Source: Gammaproteobacteria bacterium
Lineage (GTDB): Bacteria > Pseudomonadota > Gammaproteobacteria > Burkholderiales > Thiobacillaceae
Assembly: GCA_018820745.1 (NCBI GenBank)
Contig: JAHJNP010000413.1
Location: forward strand, 1-10,006
DNA: 10,006 bases
Reading direction: 5' to 3'
Numbering within the stretch: position 1 is the stretch's first letter; each line of letters opens with the position of its first letter. This document shows, piece after piece, positions 1 to 5,901 of this stretch. Position numbers and translations under genes: made by a program. The notes below the pieces were generated by a model. It was not told the DNA's origin. It searched no databases and saw nothing but the letters and a program-made list of their open reading frames with translations.

Positions 1-1
1 C

Positions 2-328
2 GCCGGGCTGGATTACCATGACATGGCCTGCGTGCGGGTGCATGCCGACTGGCCAGCTGTGCGGGCGGCGCTGCCCGACCGGCGCTGGTTTGCGCTCACC
101 ACCAAGGGCAGCCGCAACTACGCCGCGGTAAGTTTTCAGGCCGACGACGTGCTGCTGTTCGGCCCCGAGTCGCGCGGCCTGCCGCCCGAGGTCCTGGCGC
201 AATTCGACGCGGATCACCGCCTACGCTTGCCGATGCTGCCCGGTTCGCGCAGCATGAACCTGTCCAATGCCGTCAGCGTGGTCGTGTTCGAAGCCTGGCG
301 GCAAAACGGTTTTGCGGGAGGGGCGTGA
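2..328 (+). CDS. trmL: tRNA (cytidine/uridine-34 2'-O)-methyltransferase TrmL, 5'-truncated by window edge
   Basis: TrmL is a SPOUT-family enzyme that transfers a methyl group from S-adenosylmethionine to the ribose 2'-OH of wobble base 34 in certain leucine tRNAs. The reading frame is open from the window edge; 108 residues are visible, against about 155 in the family, so roughly the first 45-50 residues lie outside. The first visible residues (AGLDYHDM) match the family's AGLDYxx segment. SPOUT motif 2 (FGPESRGLP) and the C-terminal knot motif (RSMNLSNAVSVVVFEAWRQ) are both intact; these form the SAM pocket and trefoil knot. An internal ATG at 23 exists but lies inside the conserved domain and is not the start. 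The stop is followed immediately by the ATG of the next gene, implying co-transcription. The family assignment is secure. Confidence 0.93.
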   Translation, partial: AGLDYHDMACVRVHADWPAVRAALPDRRWFALTTKGSRNYAAVSFQADDVLLFGPESRGLPPEVLAQFDADHRLRLPMLPGSRSMNLSNAVSVVVFEAWRQNGFAGGA

Positions 329-838
329 ATGAGCGGACTCGAATGGCTGGAAGCAGCCAGCTACATCGTCACCATCGTCGGACTGCCGCTCGCCATCGGC
401 GTGTACGTCTACGACCGCCAGCGCGACCGCCAGAGCGACGAGGAGGAAATCTTCCTGCGGCTGTCCGACGAATATGCCGACTTTATGCGGCTGGTGATCG
501 AAAACGCCGATCTGCATTTGCTGTCGCCCCTGGTGAAGGGCACGCTTAGTGAAGACCAGCTGGAGCGCAAGCACGCCCTGTTTGCCATCCTGGTCAGCCT
601 GTTCGAGCGCGCCTACGTGCTGGTGTACGAAGAAAACATGGGGCGCCAGCAGGCACGCCTGTGGCAGTCGTGGGAGGACTACATGACCGAATGGTGTCAG
701 CGCGCAGATTTCCGCGCGGCCCTGCCGGCCTTGTTCCAGGGCGAGGACCCGGGGTTCGTGGCGACGATTCGGCGCATTGCGGAGACGACTGCCGGCAGGA
801 CGGGTGAACGGGAGGCGCCGAAAGTCAATGAGGATTAG
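329..838 (+). CDS. Small single-pass membrane protein of unknown function
   Basis: This 169-residue protein has one clear hydrophobic segment near the N-terminus (about residues 8-28, containing YIVTIVGLPLAIGVYVY). A strongly charged stretch follows (RQRDRQSDEEE, about 30-40), then a mostly helical soluble domain rich in Leu, Glu and Trp. The layout suggests an inner-membrane anchor with a cytoplasmic helical domain. I recognise it only as a type of conserved hypothetical with an xYIVTIxGLPLAI anchor and an EEIFLRLSDEYxxFxxL segment; I know no function for it. The ATG directly abuts the trmL stop, and a purine-rich GGGAGGGG just upstream can serve as ribosome binding site, so it is probably translated from the trmL message. 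The diguanylate cyclase gene begins 35 bases downstream on the same strand. Confidence 0.75.
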   Translation: MSGLEWLEAASYIVTIVGLPLAIGVYVYDRQRDRQSDEEEIFLRLSDEYADFMRLVIENADLHLLSPLVKGTLSEDQLERKHALFAILVSLFERAYVLVYEENMGRQQARLWQSWEDYMTEWCQRADFRAALPALFQGEDPGFVATIRRIAETTAGRTGEREAPKVNED

Positions 839-873
839 AATGAAAACTGTGTGACACCTTTTTAGGCCGTCCA

Positions 874-1896
874 ATGTCCGCTGGCATGTCCCCGTCCAGG
901 CAGTCCGAAATCACCCAAGATGTAATCAAGTCTGTGGTGCATCTAACCGAGCAGCGCGATGAGCTGACGCTTTTGCGCGGCCTGCTGGAGTCCATCCTGG
1001 AAATGTTACCTGGCGTGCCGGCATCCTTGCTATGCGTGGTGCCAGCCCCGGATCGGGAAGGCTGGATACTGGACCAGACCTGCTCTTTGCCGGAGCCCCT
1101 GTTTCCGTTCGCGGATTGGCTCATGGCCGAGGTGGGCAGCTTGAGCGCCGACGCGCCGACCCGACAGTTCGCGCGGGATGGCCTCGGCTACCTCATCAGC
1201 AGCCTGGGCATCCAGGATGGCCAGCGCAAGGCAATCGTGATGATGCAGCCGGCATGGAACCCGGCTGACCTGCGCATCGCTGAGGGCATGCTCAAGATCT
1301 ACGCCAATTTTGCCAGGGTGCTTTTCGACAGCGAGCGCGACACCCTGACCGGGCTTTACAACCGCAAGAAGCTAGACCAGAAGCTGAGCGAACTGCTGGC
1401 CGGCCGGATGAGCGGCAGCAACCGAAAGCGCGACAAGGATACGGCCGACTATCTGGCCGTGTTCGACATCGACCATTTCAAGCGCGTCAATGACAACTTC
1501 GGCCACCTGATCGGCGACGAGGCGCTGCTTGTTTTCGCCGGCCTGCTGCGCCACGCCCTGCGCGATGTGGACTGGGTGTTCCGCTACGGCGGCGAGGAGT
1601 TCGTTGCGCTGATCAAGGGCGTATCCCCCGGGACCATCGCGTCCATTCTCGAACGCATCCGGGTCAAGGTGCAGGGCCATTCCTTCCCCCAGATCGGGCA
1701 ATTGACGGTGAGCACCGGCTACACGGCCATCATCGATCAGCAGCTGCCGTCCTACGTGTTCGAGGAGGCGGACAAGGCCCTTTATTACGCCAAGGCGCAC
1801 GGGCGCAATCAGGTCTGCGACTACCGCGGTCTGATGTCGTGCGGAGAACTGGCGCCGGAAAGGGCGCTTGGCGGCACGATCGAACTCTTCGACTGA
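874..1896 (+). CDS. GGDEF diguanylate cyclase with N-terminal GAF-like sensor domain
   Basis: The product (340 aa) should make cyclic di-GMP from two GTP. Residues about 155-320 form a GGDEF domain: it opens with DTLTGLYNR (156-164), has the metal/substrate segment FDIDHFKRVND (197-207) and the active-site loop GGEEF (229-233). An RxxD inhibitory I-site (RDVD, 220-223) sits exactly five residues before that loop, so product feedback inhibition is expected. Residues about 25-150 look like a degenerate GAF domain with no transmembrane segment, so the enzyme is probably cytoplasmic and senses an unknown signal or partner. No EAL or HD-GYP domain is present. The start at 874 is uncertain: no strong ribosome binding site is visible, and an in-frame ATG at 886 is an alternative. 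It lies 35 bases after the small membrane protein gene and may share its transcript. Confidence 0.92.
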   Translation: MSAGMSPSRQSEITQDVIKSVVHLTEQRDELTLLRGLLESILEMLPGVPASLLCVVPAPDREGWILDQTCSLPEPLFPFADWLMAEVGSLSADAPTRQFARDGLGYLISSLGIQDGQRKAIVMMQPAWNPADLRIAEGMLKIYANFARVLFDSERDTLTGLYNRKKLDQKLSELLAGRMSGSNRKRDKDTADYLAVFDIDHFKRVNDNFGHLIGDEALLVFAGLLRHALRDVDWVFRYGGEEFVALIKGVSPGTIASILERIRVKVQGHSFPQIGQLTVSTGYTAIIDQQLPSYVFEEADKALYYAKAHGRNQVCDYRGLMSCGELAPERALGGTIELFD

Positions 1897-1907
1897 AACG
1901 GTTTCAG
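1893..1907. repeat. Perfect 7-bp inverted repeat at the end of the diguanylate cyclase gene
   Basis: CTGAAAC-G-GTTTCAG is a perfect palindrome with a one-base centre that overlaps the stop codon of the diguanylate cyclase gene. It lies in the 65-base gap between two convergent genes. There is no T-tract after it on either strand and the loop is too small for a good hairpin, so it is not a convincing intrinsic terminator. A protein-binding site or chance are both possible. Confidence 0.35.
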
Positions 1908-1961
1908 CACCCTGCCCAAGGCGGGACCGTCTCTGCCGCCGTATCGGTTAACGGATTCCGA

Positions 1962-2612
1962 TTAACGATATTCGCTAGCCAGCACCTCGTCCACCAGCTT
2001 CTTCAGGGGCTCGTAGCCGAAGCTCGGCAGCGGTTTGCCGTTGACAAAAAACTCCGGGGTTTTACTGACGTTCAGGGTGCTCACGTCCGCCATGTCCTGC
2101 GCAATCAGGCCGGCAATGTCCGGCGCGTCCATGTCGCTGCGTAGTTGCGCCAGGTCCAGGCCGAGTCCTTCGACATGTCGCCAGACCCGTTCCGGCTGCA
2201 CGGCGTGATTCACTACCCAGTCGTCCTGGGCTGCCAGCAGGGCCTCCAGGGTTTGCCAGTACTTGTCTTGTTTCGCTGCCGCCTCGACCAGCGCCACCAC
2301 ATAGTCCGAGTTCTGGTGGAAGGGCGCGTAGCGCAGCACCAGGCGAATCCGGTCCGGGTGGGCGGCCAGCATTTCCTTGACCAACGGATAGAAGTGCCGG
2401 CAGGTCCCGCACGCCGGATCGATGAACTCGACAATCTCCACCCGGGCGTCGGCATGCCCGAGCACGCGTGAGTGTTCGCGCACCAGTGCGGACTTGTTTT
2501 CATAGGCGAGCTGCCCGGCCTGTTCGGTTTTTTGCGTGCCGTAGAAAATGGCCCCGCCCACAAAAGCCAGCAGCAGGATCACGGCGGCAGCGATAAACAG
2601 CATTTTTTTCAT
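1962..2612 (-). CDS. DsbA-family periplasmic thiol oxidoreductase, membrane-anchored
   Basis: This 216-residue protein is a thioredoxin-fold oxidase predicted to introduce disulfides into exported proteins. Residues 1-24 (MKK followed by about 20 hydrophobic residues) form a signal anchor or signal peptide. The redox motif is C68-G-T-C71 in the context FIDPACGTCRHFYP. The cis-proline loop is SKTPEFFVNG (P186), as expected for DsbA/BdbD-like proteins. The helical insertion between these motifs (about 95-175) is present. The CGTC dipeptide differs from the CPHC of E. coli DsbA, so its redox potential may differ. Its ATG overlaps the last four bases of the upstream dsbB-like gene (ATGA), so the two are translationally coupled and DsbB is very probably its re-oxidising partner. 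The exact subfamily is uncertain, so no symbol is given. Confidence 0.88.
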   Translation of the reverse strand: MKKMLFIAAAVILLLAFVGGAIFYGTQKTEQAGQLAYENKSALVREHSRVLGHADARVEIVEFIDPACGTCRHFYPLVKEMLAAHPDRIRLVLRYAPFHQNSDYVVALVEAAAKQDKYWQTLEALLAAQDDWVVNHAVQPERVWRHVEGLGLDLAQLRSDMDAPDIAGLIAQDMADVSTLNVSKTPEFFVNGKPLPSFGYEPLKKLVDEVLASEYR

Positions 2613-3046
2613 TGGGATGCCTTGAAGTGCGTCAGAACCAGCAACGCGATGATGGCGGAAAACGCCAGGACGGAAAGCAATGGCAGGGTCAGGAAGCCGA
2701 ACCAGCTGATCAGCTCAACCGAGCACGGCACGCCTTGGCTGCATGGCGTGGCGCGCTCCGGTACGATCCCGCTGGCCACCGCCCAATGGAAAACCGCCAG
2801 CAGCCAGCCGGCCAGCGCCAGCGGCAGCGCGTAGCGCACGACGCCGCGGTCGAACGGAAACAGCCCCGCCGCCAGAATCAGCACCAGCGGAAACATGCCG
2901 ATCCGCTGGTACCAGCACAGGACGCAGGGCGTATACCCCATGACCTCGCCGAGAAACAGGGCGCCCAGCGTCGACACGCTGGCCACCAGCCAGGCGATGA
3001 AAAGGAACATCCAGCCGCGGTCGTGTGAAACCTGAAGATTGATCAT
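2609..3046 (-). CDS. DsbB/BdbC-family disulfide bond formation membrane protein
   Basis: The 145-residue protein has four predicted membrane helices (about 12-33, 46-64, 71-92 and 113-140), matching DsbB/BdbC quinone-dependent oxidases that re-oxidise DsbA-like proteins. The first periplasmic-side cysteine pair is C41-V-L-C44 in the characteristic CVLCWYQRIGM. The second pair is C102/C108 in the loop before the last helix (TPCSQGVPCSVE). The short second loop resembles the BdbC type rather than the longer loop of E. coli DsbB. It overlaps the dsbA-like gene by four bases. No Shine-Dalgarno sequence is visible before the ATG at 3046, which lies inside an inverted repeat (3042-3058); an in-frame ATG at 3010 would remove the cytoplasmic N-tail but also lacks a clear ribosome site. 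The start is therefore moderately uncertain. Confidence 0.9.
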   Translation of the reverse strand: MINLQVSHDRGWMFLFIAWLVASVSTLGALFLGEVMGYTPCVLCWYQRIGMFPLVLILAAGLFPFDRGVVRYALPLALAGWLLAVFHWAVASGIVPERATPCSQGVPCSVELISWFGFLTLPLLSVLAFSAIIALLVLTHFKASQ

Positions 3047-3058
3047 CGGCCCGATGAT
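3042..3058. repeat. 7-bp inverted repeat overlapping the dsbB-like start codon
   Basis: ATCATCG-GCC-CGATGAT is a perfect 7-bp inverted repeat with a 3-base centre. On the minus strand the initiation ATG lies inside the 3' arm. In mRNA this could fold into a small hairpin hiding the start codon; in DNA it could be an operator. No Shine-Dalgarno sequence accompanies it. Its function is inferred only from position. Confidence 0.4.
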
Positions 3059-3152
3059 AAGACGGTTCGCGCCATGTCGTTACAGGCCGTCTGTTTGTTC
3101 TTGAGGCTTCGCTCGCCGGATCGCCCGCCGCCGGGCTGCAGACGCCGCGCAG

Positions 3153-5465
3153 TCACCGTGCCTGGGCGAGCGCGGGCTGCGGCGTTTCACCGGACGTTGC
3201 GGTTCGCGCGGCGCAACTTTCCTCGACCGAGTCGAGGAAATCCTGCCCCCAGCGATGGACATCGTTGTGCTGGACGACGTCGAACAGCCCGCGCAGGCGT
3301 GCCTCGGCCTCGACCGGACTCATCTCCAGCGCGTAGACGCACTTCTCGACCAGGTCGTGCGGGTCGTGCGGGTTGGTGAGCACCGCGCCATGCAGTTCGG
3401 CTGCGGCCCCGGCAAATTCTGAGAGCACCAGCACGCCCGAACCATTGGTCGAGCCCTGGACCGCGACGAATTCCTTGGCGACCAGGTTGAGCCCGTCGCG
3501 CAGCGGGGTAATCCACATCACGTCGGCCACCGCGTAATAGGCGACCAGCTCCTCGAACGGAATGGCCCGGAAGAAGAACTGCAGCGGGGTCCAGCCGACC
3601 CTTGAGAAACGCCCGTTGATGCGCCCAACCGCCTGTTCGATCTGGTTCTGCAGGGTGCGGTAGATCGTCATCTCCTTCGCGGCCGGCACGCACACGTTGA
3701 TCAGCGAGATCGTGCCTTGCAGTTCGGGATGGGTCTCGAGCAGCTTTTCGAAGGCCACCAGTTTCTCGAGCGTGCCCTTGGTGTAGTCGAGCCGCTCGAC
3801 CGACAGGATGACCCGCGTGCCGGTGAACTGGTTGCGCAGCGCAGCGACTCGTCCGGCCGTCTTCGGATCGTCGAGCACCTGGCGCACGCGATCGACGTCG
3901 AGCCCGACCGGGTGCGCGCCCAGGCCGATGCGGCGGCCATGCACCTCGATCGCGGTGGTCACCTCGTCCAATCCGACGGCGCAGCCGTAGGTGAGGTAGC
4001 GCGGCGCGCAGGCGCGGGTTTCGAGCACCTTGAGCGGCGCGACGCCGCGCGCGACGTCAACGAAGTTCTCGACCTGACGCGGGATGTGGAAGCCGATGTA
4101 GTCGCACTGCAGCAGGCTGCCGACGATGTCGCGGCGCCACGGCAGCACATTGAAGACGTCAGCCGAAGGGAAGTAGGTGTGGTGGAAGAAGGCGATCTTC
4201 ACGTCGGGACGCAGCTCGCGCAGGTAGGCCGGCACCATCCACAGGTTGTAGTCGTGCAGCCACACCACCGCGCCCTCGGCGGCCTCCGCCGCGGTGCGCT
4301 CGGCGAAGAGGCGGTTCACCTTGAGAAACACCAGCCAGTCCTCCTCGCGGAAACGGGCCCGTTCCCAGAAGGTGTGCAGGGTGGGCCAGAAGGCTTCCTT
4401 GGAAAAGCGCTTGTAGAAGATGTCGACGTCGTTCTTGGTGAGCGGCACGCGCGCGGCCACCAGCCTGGGGTATTTCTGGGTGTCGACTTCGGTGTGGGTC
4501 ACGAAGCTCGCAGCCTTTTTGGGGTCCTGAATCGCCCATGCGATCCAGGAGCCCTTCTTGCCGTCGCCGAAGAAGCTGAGCAGGGTTGGGATGATGCCGT
4601 TCGGCGAGGCGGGGCGGCGGCGCACGAGCTGGCCATCCTCGAAGCTCTCCTCGTAGGGCAGGCGGTGATAGACCATCACCAGGTCGGACTTGCCCGGGGC
4701 TTCCGTCACGCGCGGCTCGGCGTCGACGCCCTTGAGGTCGAGGAAATTGAAATGCTCGAGCGCATCGAGGATGCCGCCGCAGCCGTTGTGGGGCGAATGC
4801 AGCACGCGGGCACGCTTGGCGCGGGCGCGCTTGGCGGTGGCCTCGAGCAGGGCGGGTTCGGATTCGCCGACACACACCCCGATGAAGCCATGCTCGAACA
4901 TCGCCAGATCGTTGAGCGTGTCGCCGGCGACCACCACCTCGTCAGGGTGAATGCCCAGATGCTCGACCAGTGCCTTGAGCGTGCTGCCCTTGTTCACGCC
5001 GTGCGGCAGGATGTCCAGGTAAAGCTCGGCCGAATAGAGCACCTCGCAGCCGAGTCCGGCCGCGACCTCTTCGATACCGGCGAGTGAATGGCGCACGTCG
5101 GCGGTACTGCAGAAATACGAACAGCGCCGTTGCTGGGGCACATCCTGACGCTCCAGTCGCTCGAATAGCGCCATGGCGTCGACTACCGTCCGCTCGCCCG
5201 GCCAGAGGGCGTCGATCGCCGCCTGCAGCGGTTGCACCGGCTGCCGCGTGACACCTTCGACGACCGTTGCGCCGACGTCGCAGATGATGTAGTCGGGCAC
5301 CGGAATGGTCGGGTCCGAGAGCAGCGGGATCACGTTCTCGAGCCCACGCCCCGTGACGAAGGCAAGCTTGATCTCGGAATTGTCGGCGATCAGCTGGTAA
5401 AGGCGCAGGCGGGTTTCGGGGTCGCCGGCGAGAAAGGTGCCGTCCAGATCGGTTGCAAGCAGCAT
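3153..5465 (-). CDS. ggpPS: Bifunctional glucosylglycerol-phosphate phosphatase/synthase (HAD + GT20 fusion)
   Basis: The protein (770 aa) makes the compatible solute glucosylglycerol. The C-terminal GT20 domain joins ADP-glucose to glycerol 3-phosphate, and the N-terminal HAD domain removes the phosphate. HAD domain (about 1-240): nucleophile motif DLDGT (6-10), FVTGR (37-40, Thr motif II), K159, and GDTLND (181-186). GT20 domain (about 260-750): VYHRLPYEE (265-273), SPNGIIPTLLSFF, WLHDYNLW (402-409), FFHHTYFPS, SVERLDYTKG (555-564) and RDGLNLVAKEF (656-666). These segments resemble cyanobacterial GgpS more closely than trehalose-6-phosphate synthase OtsA; the fused HAD-first layout is that described for Azotobacter GgpPS. 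I chose the ATG at 5465 because it starts directly at the HAD fold and has AGGAG 11 bases upstream (5477-5481); an in-frame ATG at 5594 would add a low-complexity tail. A trehalose-type specificity is less likely but not excluded by sequence alone. Confidence 0.9.
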   Translation of the reverse strand: MLLATDLDGTFLAGDPETRLRLYQLIADNSEIKLAFVTGRGLENVIPLLSDPTIPVPDYIICDVGATVVEGVTRQPVQPLQAAIDALWPGERTVVDAMALFERLERQDVPQQRRCSYFCSTADVRHSLAGIEEVAAGLGCEVLYSAELYLDILPHGVNKGSTLKALVEHLGIHPDEVVVAGDTLNDLAMFEHGFIGVCVGESEPALLEATAKRARAKRARVLHSPHNGCGGILDALEHFNFLDLKGVDAEPRVTEAPGKSDLVMVYHRLPYEESFEDGQLVRRRPASPNGIIPTLLSFFGDGKKGSWIAWAIQDPKKAASFVTHTEVDTQKYPRLVAARVPLTKNDVDIFYKRFSKEAFWPTLHTFWERARFREEDWLVFLKVNRLFAERTAAEAAEGAVVWLHDYNLWMVPAYLRELRPDVKIAFFHHTYFPSADVFNVLPWRRDIVGSLLQCDYIGFHIPRQVENFVDVARGVAPLKVLETRACAPRYLTYGCAVGLDEVTTAIEVHGRRIGLGAHPVGLDVDRVRQVLDDPKTAGRVAALRNQFTGTRVILSVERLDYTKGTLEKLVAFEKLLETHPELQGTISLINVCVPAAKEMTIYRTLQNQIEQAVGRINGRFSRVGWTPLQFFFRAIPFEELVAYYAVADVMWITPLRDGLNLVAKEFVAVQGSTNGSGVLVLSEFAGAAAELHGAVLTNPHDPHDLVEKCVYALEMSPVEAEARLRGLFDVVQHNDVHRWGQDFLDSVEESCAARTATSGETPQPALAQAR

Positions 5466-5647
5466 GGGGTGTGGTTCTCCTGTCGAATGGAAACTTGCCG
5501 ACGCGGGTGCCGACAGCGAATGGGCAGGTGCCGTTGCGCGCCCCGGGCGAGCCATGATCCCGGGCACTGCCGTCGAGGCGTGCGGCAGCGGCATGAGGTG
5601 GGCCGGCTTCTCGGCGAGGGATCGCGGCGGAGCCGGATATCAGCGCG

Positions 5648-5680
5648 AAAAACAAGGCGGTGAGACCGCGCTGCGCCTTG
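5648..5680 (-). terminator. Intrinsic-terminator-like hairpin in the ggpPS leader
   Basis: On the minus strand CAAGGCG and CGCCTTG form a perfect 7-bp stem around a 14-base loop, followed at once by TTTTT. A competing small hairpin, GCGGT-CTC-ACCGC, shares part of the same sequence. The shape is that of a Rho-independent terminator. It lies about 220 bases after the kamA-family stop codon but also about 100 bases downstream of a candidate promoter, so it could end the kamA message, end a short RNA, or act as an attenuator for ggpPS. Confidence 0.55.
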
Positions 5681-5783
5681 CAGCAGCAGCCTGGCGTAGT
5701 CGTCAAGGACTGCTTTGTGGTGCCGGTGATTGATGAGTGTGCAGCGATGGCCGAGGGCGCGACGAACGCGGCACTGGTGATGA

Positions 5784-5813
5784 AGTCTAGCCCGCCCATG
5801 CAGCAGCAGTCAA
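5784..5813 (-). promoter_or_regulatory. Candidate sigma70 promoter for ggpPS or a short RNA
   Basis: On the minus strand, TTGACT (five of six matches to the -35 consensus; 5808-5813) is followed after 18 bases by TAGACT (four of six matches to the -10 consensus; 5784-5789). Transcription would begin near 5777. It is the best promoter match seen between the kamA-family gene and ggpPS. It has been judged by eye only. Confidence 0.45.
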
Positions 5814-5901
5814 CCTGGCCCCCCACGGGGTGACGCCCGCGCCAGCCGATTTCAACGCGCGCAGATTCGTCCGTTGCGCACTCGGGCTGGAAGTGGGCGG
5901 G

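Larger units (their letters stand above)
5466..5901. other. Gene-free stretch between the kamA-family gene and ggpPS: probable leader of ggpPS
   Basis: No convincing coding sequence lies here on either strand. On the minus strand, in transcription order, it holds a sigma70-like promoter (5784-5813), a terminator-like hairpin (5648-5680), a CCCGGG/CCCGGG stem (5542-5564, 11-base loop) and the ggpPS ribosome binding site AGGAG (5477-5481). If the promoter is used, the ggpPS leader is about 310 bases long. A related motif occurs twice on the minus strand, GCCAGG followed by CTGCTGCTGCA (near 5682-5696 and 5801-5819, the latter with a few extra bases), once over the promoter -35 and once just before the hairpin. 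Confidence 0.6.

Noticed and set aside
843..863. Imperfect palindrome with a T-run (GTGT-G-ACAC, then TTTTT) before the diguanylate cyclase gene
   Set aside because: The core stem is only four base pairs with a one-base loop, and there are mismatches outside it. It is too weak to call a terminator.
3717..5087. Long plus-strand open frame (456 codons) opposite ggpPS
   Set aside because: It is antisense to the conserved HAD and GT20 motifs. Its composition is typical of a shadow frame in GC-rich DNA.
5466..5594. Extending ggpPS upstream to the ATG at 5594
   Set aside because: The extra 43 residues are low-complexity Ala/Pro/Ser. The HAD fold begins exactly at the ATG at 5465, which has an AGGAG upstream.
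5639..5831. Plus-strand open stretch ending MQQQSTWPPTG, possible small gene or gene remnant
   Set aside because: It has no good start codon with a ribosome site and no recognised homology. It lies opposite the promoter/terminator-like elements, so coding is not supported.
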